This document shows, piece after piece, positions 37,157-46,046 of a stretch of DNA of 64,000 nt. Made by a program: the position numbers and the translations under genes. Where the stretch lies: assembly GCF_014694385.1 (NCBI RefSeq), contig NZ_JAAOCA010000027.1, forward strand, positions 1 to 64,000, written 5' to 3'. A model generated the notes under the pieces. That model was not told the origin of the DNA. It ran no database searches and saw only the letters and a list, made by a program, of their open reading frames with translations. The stretch is from Pseudomonas typographi. GTDB taxonomy: Bacteria > Pseudomonadota > Gammaproteobacteria > Pseudomonadales > Pseudomonadaceae. Position 1 is the stretch's first letter. Each line of letters begins with the position of its first letter.

Positions 37157-38629
37157 GTGACCCGTAACACTGAACGCTTTACCGTCGCTGCCACCCCCGA
37201 GGCCGCTGTCGAACACCTGGCATCGCTGCACGATCGCGCTACCGCCGCGCTGAGCCAGGCGCTCAAGCGCTACCTCAAAGACCGTACCGAACCCAGCGCC
37301 GCCGAGCGCGAACTGTTTCGCTACCCCGTGCTGCGCGTGGTGTACCAATCCCATGGCGAGGTGCCCAGCACCACCCGCGCCTATGCCAAGCTGCAACTGC
37401 CGGGCACCTACTCGGTGACCGTGACCCAGCCAGCGGCGTTCGGTAAATACCTGCTCGAGCAATTGCGCCCGCTGGTGCGGGATTTCGATGTGACGCTGGA
37501 AGTGGGGGTGAGCGAGCAGGACATTCCCTACCCTTACGTGGTGGACCAAGGCGATGAATTAGCCGGCACTGGCGTGACCGCCGCTGAATTGGCGCGCGTG
37601 TTCCCCAGTACCGACCTTTCCGCCGCCACCGATGCCATCGCCGATGGCCTTTACGATTGGGCACATGCCGACCCTTTGCCGCTGGCACTGTTCGATGCCG
37701 CACGGGTGGATTTTTCGCTACGCCGGCTGGTGCACTACACCGGCAGTGACTGGCGCCACGTGCAGCCATGGATTTTGCTGACCAATTACCACCGCTACGT
37801 CGACCAGTTCGTCGCCCATGGCCTGGAGCAGTTGCAAAACGACCCGCGCTTCGTGCGCCTGGTAATGCCAGGCAATGTGGTCATCGAAAAAGGTATGGAC
37901 AACGGCGAAGCCCAGGCCCTGGTGGCTGGGGTGGTGTGGCACCGCTACCAGATGCCGGCCTACCACCTGATTGCCGCCGATGGCGACGGTGTAACGCTGG
38001 TCAACATCGGCGTCGGCCCGTCCAACGCCAAGAACATCACCGACCACCTGGCCGTGTTGCGCCCGCACTGCTGGCTGATGATCGGCCACTGCGGCGGGCT
38101 GCGCCAATCCCAGACCATCGGCGACTACGTGCTGGCCCATGCTTATATGCGCCGTGATGGCATCCTCGACCGCCTGGTACCGCCACATATCCCCATTCCG
38201 GCCCTGGCCGAAGTGCAAATGGCGCTGCAGGAGGCTGCGGCGCAGGTGACCGGGGAGCACGGCGACCAATTGAAAAAACGCCTGCGCACCGGCACCGTGC
38301 TGACCTACGACGACCGCAACTGGGAGTTGCGCTGGGCCCAGGAACGGCCGCTGATCAACCTCTCGCGAGCGGTGGCGGTCGATATGGAAAGCGGCACCAT
38401 TGCCGCGCAGGGGTACCGCCTGCGTGTGCCCTATGGCACCTTGCTGTGCGTGTCAGACAAACCCTTACACAGCGAGATCAAGCTACCGGGCTCGGCCAAT
38501 GCCTTCTACAACCGCGCTGTTAGCCAGCACCTTAAAATCGGCATTGCCGCCCTTGACCTGCTGCGCACGCAACTGAACGCGTTGCACTCGCGCAAACTGC
38601 GCAGTTTTGATGAACCGCCGTTTCGTTGA
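37157..38629 (+). CDS. amn: AMP nucleosidase
   Basis: A 490-residue enzyme that splits AMP to adenine and ribose-5-phosphate. An N-terminal Amn-specific domain is followed by a nucleoside-phosphorylase fold with NIGVGPSNAKNITDHLAVLRP-type and MIGHCGGLRQSQ motifs and AVDMESGTIAAQGYR near the C-terminus. The start is put at GTG 37157 (followed by TRNTERFTVAATPEAA) because AGAAGGA lies eight bases upstream; an ATG at 37124 is possible. Confidence 0.93.
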   Translation: MTRNTERFTVAATPEAAVEHLASLHDRATAALSQALKRYLKDRTEPSAAERELFRYPVLRVVYQSHGEVPSTTRAYAKLQLPGTYSVTVTQPAAFGKYLLEQLRPLVRDFDVTLEVGVSEQDIPYPYVVDQGDELAGTGVTAAELARVFPSTDLSAATDAIADGLYDWAHADPLPLALFDAARVDFSLRRLVHYTGSDWRHVQPWILLTNYHRYVDQFVAHGLEQLQNDPRFVRLVMPGNVVIEKGMDNGEAQALVAGVVWHRYQMPAYHLIAADGDGVTLVNIGVGPSNAKNITDHLAVLRPHCWLMIGHCGGLRQSQTIGDYVLAHAYMRRDGILDRLVPPHIPIPALAEVQMALQEAAAQVTGEHGDQLKKRLRTGTVLTYDDRNWELRWAQERPLINLSRAVAVDMESGTIAAQGYRLRVPYGTLLCVSDKPLHSEIKLPGSANAFYNRAVSQHLKIGIAALDLLRTQLNALHSRKLRSFDEPPFR

Positions 38630-38649
38630 TTTGCCCAAGGCCCGCCGCC

Positions 38650-39255
38650 ATGCCTGCTACACCTCGCCGCCCCGCTGCCAAACGCCGAGTCGCCAAGGCG
38701 CCACCGGCCACCCCTCGGCTGCTGTTGCTGAACAAGCCCTTCGATGTGCTTACACAGTTCAACGATGAGGGTGGCCGCGCCACCCTCAAGGATTACGTCG
38801 ACGTGCCTGGGGTTTACCCGGCCGGGCGGCTGGACCGCGACAGCGAAGGCTTGCTGCTGTTGACCAACGACGGCCGGCTGCAGGCACGCATTGCCGACCC
38901 CAAGCACAAACTGCCGAAAACCTACTGGGTACAGGTTGAGGGCGAGCCCAGCGACGAGCAGCTACAGCGCTTGCGCGCCGGCGTTGAACTGAGCGACGGC
39001 CCGACCCTGCCTGCCGAATGCCGCCGGCTTGAACCGCCGCTGTTATGGGCCCGCCACCCGCCGGTGCGGTTTCGCAAGCAAGTGCCCACCGCTTGGCTGG
39101 AGCTGGTCATACGCGAGGGGCGCAACCGCCAAGTACGGCGCATGACGGCCGCGGTGGGCCTGCCGACCTTACGCCTGGTGCGGGTGCGCATCGGCCCATG
39201 GGGGCTGGCCGAGTTGCAGCCAGGGCAGTGGCGTGAGGTGCCAGCGGCCCTTTAA
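38650..39255 (+). CDS. RluE-like 23S rRNA pseudouridine synthase
   Basis: A 201-residue RsuA-family pseudouridine synthase. The catalytic Asp lies in GRLDRDSEGLLLLTNDG near residue 67, with LLLNKPFDVL ahead and REGRNRQVRRM after it. It has a short basic N-terminal tail and no S4 domain, which fits RluE (23S rRNA U2457) rather than RluB or RluF. It follows amn by 20 bases. It is convergent with the Lrp-type gene, with no gap. Confidence 0.88.
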   Translation: MPATPRRPAAKRRVAKAPPATPRLLLLNKPFDVLTQFNDEGGRATLKDYVDVPGVYPAGRLDRDSEGLLLLTNDGRLQARIADPKHKLPKTYWVQVEGEPSDEQLQRLRAGVELSDGPTLPAECRRLEPPLLWARHPPVRFRKQVPTAWLELVIREGRNRQVRRMTAAVGLPTLRLVRVRIGPWGLAELQPGQWREVPAAL

Positions 39256-39735
39256 CTAACTGCGCAGGTGCGCCAGGGGTAGCTCGGTGCTCCCTAGCAC
39301 CTGGTTGAGCACAAAGCTCGAGCGCACGCTGGTCACCCCTTCGATGCGGGTGAGGTGCCCGAGCAGCAATTGCTGGTAGTGGTCCATGTCTTGCACCACC
39401 ACCTTGAGTTGATAGTCTGCCTCCATGCCGGTGACCAGGCTGCATTCGAGCACCTGTGGCAGGTTGCGAATGGTCGCTTCGAACTTCTCGAAGCGCTCGG
39501 GCGTGTGGCGGTCCATGCCGATGAACACATAGGCGGTGAGGCTCAACCCCAGTTTCTTCCTGTCCAGTAACGCCACTTGCCGCGCAATGTAACCGTCGTC
39601 TTCCAGTTGTTTGACCCGCCGGGAGCAGGGCGAGGGCGACAAGCCGATGCGTTCGGCCAAATCTTGGTTGGAGATGCGTGCGTCGCGCTGCAATTCGGCC
39701 AGGATACTCAAGTCATAGCGGTCGAGCTTGCTCAT
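39256..39735 (-). CDS. Lrp/AsnC-family transcriptional regulator
   Basis: A 159-residue Lrp-type regulator. The N-terminal HTH (residues 1-60; NQDLAERIGLSPSPCSRRVKQLE) and the C-terminal RAM/AsnC effector domain (GMEADYQLKVVVQDMDHYQ) are both complete. The effector amino acid cannot be told. It sits at the junction between conserved DNA and the accessory region and has its own promoter reading away from the toxin gene. Confidence 0.92.
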   Translation of the reverse strand: MSKLDRYDLSILAELQRDARISNQDLAERIGLSPSPCSRRVKQLEDDGYIARQVALLDRKKLGLSLTAYVFIGMDRHTPERFEKFEATIRNLPQVLECSLVTGMEADYQLKVVVQDMDHYQQLLLGHLTRIEGVTSVRSSFVLNQVLGSTELPLAHLRS

Positions 39736-39767
39736 CGATGCGTTCTCTTTTTAATGGATTGCTGCAA

Positions 39768-39797
39768 ATTATGGTTCCTGAGCTAAAAATTGCGCAA
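39768..39797 (-). promoter_or_regulatory. Promoter of the Lrp-type gene
   Basis: On the - strand, TTGCGC (39792-39797) and CATAAT (39768-39773) are separated by 18 bases, about 35 bases before the ATG. Good match to a sigma-70 promoter. Confidence 0.5.
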
Positions 39798-39839
39798 GTA
39801 GCGTTTTGATCGGCACACTTCGCAAACTTGTGCTGGCCT

Positions 39840-40053
39840 GGCGAGCGTAAGCTTTAACCCAGAATCACTGCCCGGACACGCGTCCACGGCGGGCGGCCCA
39901 AACAGGCCGCCCGCGGCCCCCGGCCCTACAGGGCCGGGCTTGGCCCCCGGGCTACACGCCTGTTCAGAAAACAGGGTGGGTGAGCCGGCGCCATAAGTGC
40001 CGTGCCAGGGCGTAAGGGTGCATTAAGGGGAGGCCCACGGGCCTCCCCTTTTT
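39840..40053 (+). ncRNA. Candidate structured small RNA
   Basis: This part of the 490-base gap holds four strong hairpins in a row on the + strand: GGGCGGCC/GGCCGCCC (39891-39912), CCCGGCCC/GGGCCGGG (39919-39938), CCTGTT/AACAGG (39959-39975) and a terminator at 40025-40053. No gene on the + strand upstream needs this terminator: rluE ends 770 bases away and the Lrp gene between them is antisense. A transcript starting near 39,800-39,850 is therefore proposed; no clear promoter was found. It could instead be a leader or a block of repeated hairpins. No known RNA family was recognised. Confidence 0.3.
40025..40053 (+). terminator. Strong rho-independent terminator
   Basis: Stem AAGGGGAGGCCC / GGGCCTCCCCTT with a two-to-three base loop, followed by TTTCT. 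Because the stem ends in AA/TT it could also act weakly on the other strand. Confidence 0.8.
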
Positions 40054-40226
40054 CTATGGGGCGCTCGCCGTGCCATGGCCAATCGTTGCTGGAGGTGTCC
40101 CCACCCTGGCCGTGAGCGATTCCTGTAAGTCCTGAAAAAGCCCGAAGGCTCTAATCCGGCCCTCTTTGCAGAGCGTGCCGGCGCTGTAACAACGCAGCGC
40201 CCTTTGGAAAATAATCAGGACATCAA
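40054..40226. other. Leader region of the large toxin-like gene
   Basis: 173 bases between the terminator and the toxin-like ATG. It contains an ATAATCAGGACATCAA stretch just before the start, in which AGGA is the likely ribosome site. No clear promoter or known riboswitch was recognised. Confidence 0.4.
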
Positions 40227-43200
40227 ATGCCACATATCCCTAATTCATTTGGCAGCTACGCCGCGCCTAGCGGAACGGCCGGGATCCTCGCGTCGGTGCT
40301 GAATTTCGTAAGCCGGCTGAAGAAAATGTGCTCATCGAGTGAAACCTTGGCGTCGGTGGCCCCCGCCAGCCAACGAGTCGACATGTGGGCTGACGTGGTA
40401 CTTGGTGGCAGCCTGCACCCGCGCCTGAACGTCCACTTGTTTCAGCAATTGCGGGATGAAGACCGCCTGGCGCAATACCTGCCCGAGATGCAGGCGTACT
40501 TGCAGGCCCAAGGCCTGGAGCAGTGGTATGCAGGTTTGGCACCCGTAGACCTCGAGCACTGGCTTATGGGCCGCGACCGCGCACCGTTGGAAACACCCGC
40601 AGGGTTCCTGCACCATTTGGCGGCGTACATGCATGGCGAAGTACTGCTACACGGCGAAACGGTACCGGCATCGCTGAATGGCCAGGGTATCGACCGGCTC
40701 CGATTGCAAGCGTTGCGCGACGAACTCAAAGGCGCGCTCGACGGGCACATCGCTTCGCAACAACAGAGCGAGAGGGGCCAGTTGCTGGCGCGCGCCAGCC
40801 AAACCTTGTTACGGCAGGACTGGGCCGTGCACCTGCCGGCGAAACTGCTACAGAACCTACTGCAAAAGCTGTCGCCGCTGGCCTTGCCCGGGGCCGCTGG
40901 TTACACGGCGTTGCGCTCGCTATTAACGGGCCAGCTGGGCATTGGCGCGGCGAAGCAGGCGTGGGGCAACCTGCTGCCGGAACTTGAAAAAGCCCCTGGG
41001 CCGAACCAGTTCCTGGGCGTGCTCAATAGCGCATTGGAGCGGGGCGTATTGAGCCCACTGGGCCTTGCCTATGGGTTGGCCACCCTGGCGTGCGGCGCGG
41101 CTACCGCACCGTACACCGTACCAGGCACCCTGTTATTGGGCGCGGGGGCTACGGCGTTGCGTGAAGCCCTCGCCGCTTGGCTTGACGGCGCCATTGAACC
41201 GCCGGTAGCAGAGCCTGCCCAAGTCGTCGCGCAACTAGGCCGGTTGGCCGGTAACGGCCAGGCGCTCACTGGCTATGTGCGCCAAAGCTATGATTGCCTG
41301 AACGCGCTGCTTGGCGCCCAGGGTGACCCGCAGCCGCTGAACCGGCAACGGCGTATCGAGGATGAGGCCAACAGCCTGGCCCAGTTCGTCGAACATTGCC
41401 AAGTTGAGCTTGCTAGCCTGAGGTACGACCTACACGGCAGCCAGGCTGAGAGCCCGCGTGCAGAGCAACTGAGGCAAGTGCTACAGGTGGCCAGTGCGAT
41501 GCACGCGCACGCCGAAAAGGGCGAGGTGGGCTTGTTCAATGCACAGCTTGAGCAATTGCTGGGTTACCGCGAGGCGCTGGGGGTGCGGGCGCCAGAGGGT
41601 GAGCCTGCTGCCACGTCCGCAGGGCCGGCCGGCCCTGCTACTGGTTGGGGGGGGCGGATAACTCAGGCGATTGCCACGTTGGTAATGGCAATCATGCATC
41701 GCGCCGCCGCGCCCGGCAGGCCAGACCCTGCAACCGCCCCGCTCAATGGGCCAGAGGCGCCCCCGGCGGTGGTGGTGAAGCCGTTCCTACACGCGATGGT
41801 GGCCGGTGCCGCGATAGTGGGTAATAACCCCGGGCGATCTTTGCGGGCTGGTGTTGTAGCGGCGACATTGACCAGCCCCTGGTGGGGGCCGTTGGTTGAA
41901 AAATTGGCGCGGAGGGCTGCCGACAGCAGCCCGCTAGACACCCCGCTGAAGCGCGAGCTCGAGCGCAGCGTTCAAATACTGGCCGACGGCACCCAGGTAC
42001 AAACGCTCGATGCAATCGCCGAGGCTGTCCAGCATGCCTCCCAGACCGGAGCCAGCCTGGAGGCGCTGCGCGAGCAGGTCAAGGCCATACTGGCCGGCAG
42101 CGTGATGCTGGGCGATGGCGAGCCGTGGGCAATCGGCAACCCCGACGGCCCGCCAAACCAGGGTGTGGTACGCGCGCTACGGCACAGGCGCAGTATCGCT
42201 GAGGGGCCGCAAATCGTGGCCGATGAGCACCACCAGTTCGGCGATCACTCTGTGCACATTATCGAGGCCGATGAGGTCATCCTCCTCGCCCGTTCCCACC
42301 TGGAAGACCCAGAGACTGCCGAGCGCCAGTACATCGAGGATGCGCTGTTGCAGCAGGACTTTGTCGAGCCCTGGGTAAGAACGCTACCGATAACGGTGCA
42401 GCGCACCTGGCTGCGGTACGAGTTGAACAGGCAGGCCCGCTTGCTCGCCTTCGAGCAAGCCGACCCAGGCCCGTTGCCAGAGCCGGTAGCCGCGGTTGGG
42501 CAAGCCTTGCAAGCGAACGGTTGGTCGCTCAGCGACCTTGGGCCGGTCGAGGTTACGCTTAACCATACGTTCACTATCGGCGGCCAAGAACTTCAACAAC
42601 AACGCACGGTATCGCTGGTCCAGGCGTACCAGGATGTGGCCGCGGGTGGTAAGTGCACGGTAGAAGCGGTGCGTAACAACGGCCAGGAGGTAAGTGAGGT
42701 GGAGCGCGCAGCGGTAGATGACCTGCTGCGAAGTGCTCAAGCGCGGGGGCCTGCATCGCCACCCTGGATCGAGCAACGCCATGAAGCATTGAAGCCGTTG
42801 CTAAGCGCCGCTGCGCTGGAAGAAGACTTGTTGCAGGCGCTGATGCGAGCGAAGGCCACGAACGCATTATCGGGTTCGGGGTACTCGTGGGTCCTGAATG
42901 GCCTCATAGGCCATGGCGGCACCCAGGTCGGTTTGCTGGCGATCCGCTTGCGTAATGGGGAGGTCGCCGAGCTGCCGAACTGGCTGCTATTCAGCCGGGT
43001 AGGTGCCGAGGCGACGAGGCTGGTGTTGTACCGGCCGGGCCCGCCCTCGCTAGGGGGCGCCGGTGTGTTCACCGAATACACCGGCTGGCCGGGCCTGCGT
43101 CAGGCGCTGAATGCCGATGTGCTCAATGAAAACTCACCTTCGCCGATGGGCTTTGCCGACCAGTTGTTGCAGGTAAGCCCATCCTCGCTGCAGGCCATGG

Positions 43201-45812
43201 CGGCAGAAGTGATCGATGATATCAAACAGGCCCGTACTGAAGGCCATACCGTAGTTTTCGACCCATTGCCCGGGCACATGCCATCGGCGCGCCTGCAGGC
43301 GTGGTCGCGCCTTCGCCAAGGCCAAGCATTGCGCCTGGCTAATGAGCAGATCGGCCAAGCACGGGCAGCAGCCAGCCGCCTCGACGAAGAGGTCGCCGCG
43401 CAGAAATCTCGTGAATTCGCCGATGCTCACGTGATATCGCTCGAGGCGTTCACGCGCCGGCGAGAACGGGCGTATCTGGTGGATGGGCTGCGCGAGATGG
43501 GTATCGCGGTAGAACCTACCGACATCGACCCAGATGAAATCCAACTGACGTTCAATGGCTATACGTTTTCCTGGACGCGCTGGATCATCAACGGCTACCG
43601 GCAAGTGGGCGAGCCCGCCTGGCAAGTTAATCAAGATTTCGTGCAAAGCGCGTCGTTCGCCAGCAGCAATACAAAGGTTGCTGAGTTACTGAACGCCCCG
43701 CAGGTCAAGGAAGGCTTACAGGAGCGCCTACGGCGCACTTATACCGGTACGGCGTACATTGCTGAACTGAAAAAGCTCCAAGATCGGCAAAACCCTCAGG
43801 CCGCCGAATATGCCAAATTGTTCATCCAGGCCCAGGCGGCGGCAATGCGCCTGGCGTTGGAGCAGGAGCAAGCCGCAGGCGCGCTGGGCGACGATGCCGT
43901 ATGGCTGGGCGAGCTGCTGCAGGCATTGCCAACCAGCATACCCGCCGAGCGCGGGGTGGCCCACTGGAAGCTCGGAGCATTCACCATACCCGGTGTGCTG
44001 ATACTGTCGAGCGCTGAAACGGACAATGCACAGCGCTACATCTACCTACCGCGCGGGATCTACGGGCACCAGCTGTTCGAGTACAAGCAATTCATGGCCT
44101 GGTTGGGCTCCAGTTGGTCGCTCAGGGAACATTTGGTTGATCTCGCCCACCCCTGGCAAGCATCAGCCCTACGCGATGAGCTGGTAAAGGTGCGGGAGAG
44201 TAGCTATGCCCCCGTGCTTGCGCCACTAAGCGAACCGGCTGATGCGGCCAAGCACTATCTTGGCGCGCTGATCGCCCATGCCTGCGCCGAAACCGTCGGC
44301 CGGGGCGAAATGATCGCTGGGCTGATCAAGGATGCGCTCAGCTACGCGGCGGCGGGGGCCTGTGTTGCCGGTACCGGCGGCGTGGGCTCGGTATTTTGCA
44401 TGGGCATGACTGCAGCCTTGGCTGCGCAGGATGCCTATTCGGCGGTTGGGCAATGGAAACAGGGCGACAGGCTTGGCGCGCTGAGGCAATTGGCGTGGAC
44501 GTCAGTGGACCTGGTAGAGGGGGCGCTTGGCCTCCGCGCCGTCAACCCGCGCCGTTTTTTGGCGTGGGCTGGGCACAAAGGCGTGGTCGGAGTAGAAGAT
44601 GCACAGGCGGCACTGCAACGCACGGCCAAGTACCTCGAGGGGTTTGACAGCCGCACGGGCAAGCTCAACGGACGTTGGGCCACCCCCGCTCTGGCGCACG
44701 AGCCGAAACACCAAGTGATCCCCGACGTAGTAGGCCATTTTTATTCCTACAACGGCGCCACGCTGATCAAAAGCAGGGGCCGCTTTTATCGCGTCGAGGT
44801 CGACGGCGCACAAGTCCGCGTGCGTATGCCGGACGGCCAGCCACCTGGCGCTCCGGTCGCCTGGAACGGTAAGGGCTGGCGGCTGGGGTTGGCCAGCGAT
44901 GTAACGCCGCGCCCTCCCCTGGAGCTGATTTGCCCTACACGCCAGCGCCGGGCGCTGACCAAGCTGGACAGCTGTGCTAGCACGCCAGAAGCACTCGGCA
45001 TCAGCGGTACAGCGGAGCCGTCGAGCGAACTGGTATGGGTCAAGCCGGGTCCCTCCTCAAAAGGGGATAACCGCTACATCAAGCACAATGGGCTTTATTT
45101 CGAGGTGGAGCCCACCGTGCAAAATGGAGTATGGAACATCGCGAAACGCGGCGGCGGCGCCGAATACGTCAAATGGGATGGTGGTTCGAAAAGCTGGGCG
45201 GTCACTCGCATTCCGAAAACGACAGACACTGCCGGGCGCCGCTTTTACGACCTTCGCCAAGTGGCAGGTTGGCAAAATGCCCATCAGCTTAAACCTAGGG
45301 ATATTCCAGATACGTTGTACGTGTATACCACCTCGTCCAAAGCGGCCCAGGTTCGTAATAGCGCGGCATTGATATACTCCCGGCGTGTACCCGGTGGTGC
45401 TGAGGTAAACAAGGACATTGGCGTATTCGCAACGCACTTGAGCCCTACCGAAAACACGCCACGGGAAATTATGAATGCTATTTTCGGCAGGCCTGCCAAT
45501 GACTTGGCCTCTGTACGAGATGTGATAGCGCTCGATATGAAAAAACTGCAAACCATCAATCAAGGCCAGTTGCAGGTCTGGGCCAATACAGGGACGGGCG
45601 CCAAGCGGCATTGGCTGATCCGTCGCACCGATGGCCAAGACCCTAAGGTCGTCAAGCCTTCGCCGAACCCGCGTGAGCAGGTAATTGCCATGGTTATCGA
45701 AAGTGACTGGGCCGCAAAACTGCAGAACCCAAGGGTGCCGGGGGGTACGCCGCAAAAGCGCCCATCGCAAACCGGTCGAGGCCAAGCGAAAGTGCCCCGG
45801 CGCGACGATTGA
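40227..45812 (+). CDS. Giant dermonecrotic-toxin-like (DUF6543-type) protein with C-terminal HYD1-like ADP-ribosyltransferase domain
   Basis: An 1861-residue protein resembling the very large dermonecrotic-toxin-domain proteins common in plant- and insect-associated Pseudomonas. There is no signal peptide and there are no RHS repeats. Hydrophobic helical stretches lie near residues 273-320, 518-560 and 1345-1400 and could serve membrane insertion. Two related beta-rich Trp/Tyr modules follow near 1497-1560 (GHFYSYNGATLIKSRGRFYRV) and 1610-1665 (RYIKHNGLYFEVE). The tail (about 1690-1830) matches the pattern of HYD1-type ADP-ribosyltransferase toxin domains: LYVYTT, then about 35 residues later GVFATHLSP, then EIMNAIFG and VIALDMKKLQ. 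The first motif lacks the usual His (LYHYT). No immunity-like gene adjoins. The DUF6543 and HYD1 calls are by pattern memory. Confidence 0.7.
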   Translation: MPHIPNSFGSYAAPSGTAGILASVLNFVSRLKKMCSSSETLASVAPASQRVDMWADVVLGGSLHPRLNVHLFQQLRDEDRLAQYLPEMQAYLQAQGLEQWYAGLAPVDLEHWLMGRDRAPLETPAGFLHHLAAYMHGEVLLHGETVPASLNGQGIDRLRLQALRDELKGALDGHIASQQQSERGQLLARASQTLLRQDWAVHLPAKLLQNLLQKLSPLALPGAAGYTALRSLLTGQLGIGAAKQAWGNLLPELEKAPGPNQFLGVLNSALERGVLSPLGLAYGLATLACGAATAPYTVPGTLLLGAGATALREALAAWLDGAIEPPVAEPAQVVAQLGRLAGNGQALTGYVRQSYDCLNALLGAQGDPQPLNRQRRIEDEANSLAQFVEHCQVELASLRYDLHGSQAESPRAEQLRQVLQVASAMHAHAEKGEVGLFNAQLEQLLGYREALGVRAPEGEPAATSAGPAGPATGWGGRITQAIATLVMAIMHRAAAPGRPDPATAPLNGPEAPPAVVVKPFLHAMVAGAAIVGNNPGRSLRAGVVAATLTSPWWGPLVEKLARRAADSSPLDTPLKRELERSVQILADGTQVQTLDAIAEAVQHASQTGASLEALREQVKAILAGSVMLGDGEPWAIGNPDGPPNQGVVRALRHRRSIAEGPQIVADEHHQFGDHSVHIIEADEVILLARSHLEDPETAERQYIEDALLQQDFVEPWVRTLPITVQRTWLRYELNRQARLLAFEQADPGPLPEPVAAVGQALQANGWSLSDLGPVEVTLNHTFTIGGQELQQQRTVSLVQAYQDVAAGGKCTVEAVRNNGQEVSEVERAAVDDLLRSAQARGPASPPWIEQRHEALKPLLSAAALEEDLLQALMRAKATNALSGSGYSWVLNGLIGHGGTQVGLLAIRLRNGEVAELPNWLLFSRVGAEATRLVLYRPGPPSLGGAGVFTEYTGWPGLRQALNADVLNENSPSPMGFADQLLQVSPSSLQAMAAEVIDDIKQARTEGHTVVFDPLPGHMPSARLQAWSRLRQGQALRLANEQIGQARAAASRLDEEVAAQKSREFADAHVISLEAFTRRRERAYLVDGLREMGIAVEPTDIDPDEIQLTFNGYTFSWTRWIINGYRQVGEPAWQVNQDFVQSASFASSNTKVAELLNAPQVKEGLQERLRRTYTGTAYIAELKKLQDRQNPQAAEYAKLFIQAQAAAMRLALEQEQAAGALGDDAVWLGELLQALPTSIPAERGVAHWKLGAFTIPGVLILSSAETDNAQRYIYLPRGIYGHQLFEYKQFMAWLGSSWSLREHLVDLAHPWQASALRDELVKVRESSYAPVLAPLSEPADAAKHYLGALIAHACAETVGRGEMIAGLIKDALSYAAAGACVAGTGGVGSVFCMGMTAALAAQDAYSAVGQWKQGDRLGALRQLAWTSVDLVEGALGLRAVNPRRFLAWAGHKGVVGVEDAQAALQRTAKYLEGFDSRTGKLNGRWATPALAHEPKHQVIPDVVGHFYSYNGATLIKSRGRFYRVEVDGAQVRVRMPDGQPPGAPVAWNGKGWRLGLASDVTPRPPLELICPTRQRRALTKLDSCASTPEALGISGTAEPSSELVWVKPGPSSKGDNRYIKHNGLYFEVEPTVQNGVWNIAKRGGGAEYVKWDGGSKSWAVTRIPKTTDTAGRRFYDLRQVAGWQNAHQLKPRDIPDTLYVYTTSSKAAQVRNSAALIYSRRVPGGAEVNKDIGVFATHLSPTENTPREIMNAIFGRPANDLASVRDVIALDMKKLQTINQGQLQVWANTGTGAKRHWLIRRTDGQDPKVVKPSPNPREQVIAMVIESDWAAKLQNPRVPGGTPQKRPSQTGRGQAKVPRRDD

Positions 45813-45954
45813 TAACGCCACGCGATTGCCCACCAAGACGGCTCCGGCCAAGGCGGCGATGAGGCGCCCCCGCCCCTGGGAACCAAACCGGGGGGGTAGG
45901 CTAGGGGGCGCCAACCGAACGGCCATTGTTAATCCTAAACTGCCCGCGACCGCC

Positions 45955-45980
45955 GCCCTACTGGCTTGATACAGTAGGGC
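45955..45980. other. Perfect hairpin after the toxin-like gene
   Basis: Nine-base perfect stem GCCCTACTG / CAGTAGGGC with an eight-base loop, about 145 bases after the toxin stop. No T-run on either side; perhaps a factor-dependent or processed 3' end. Confidence 0.45.
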
Positions 45981-46046
45981 AGCGAACCGCGCCGCGGTTT
46001 GCCAGTCTGATGGTCTAGGCGGTTTCGTCCGAGGAGTTACGCAAGC

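Noticed and set aside
39840..40060. tRNA, RNase P RNA, 6S RNA or RsmY/Z-type RNA in the hairpin-rich gap
   Set aside because: No cloverleaf or T-loop, no conserved RNase P or 6S features, and no series of GGA loops were found.
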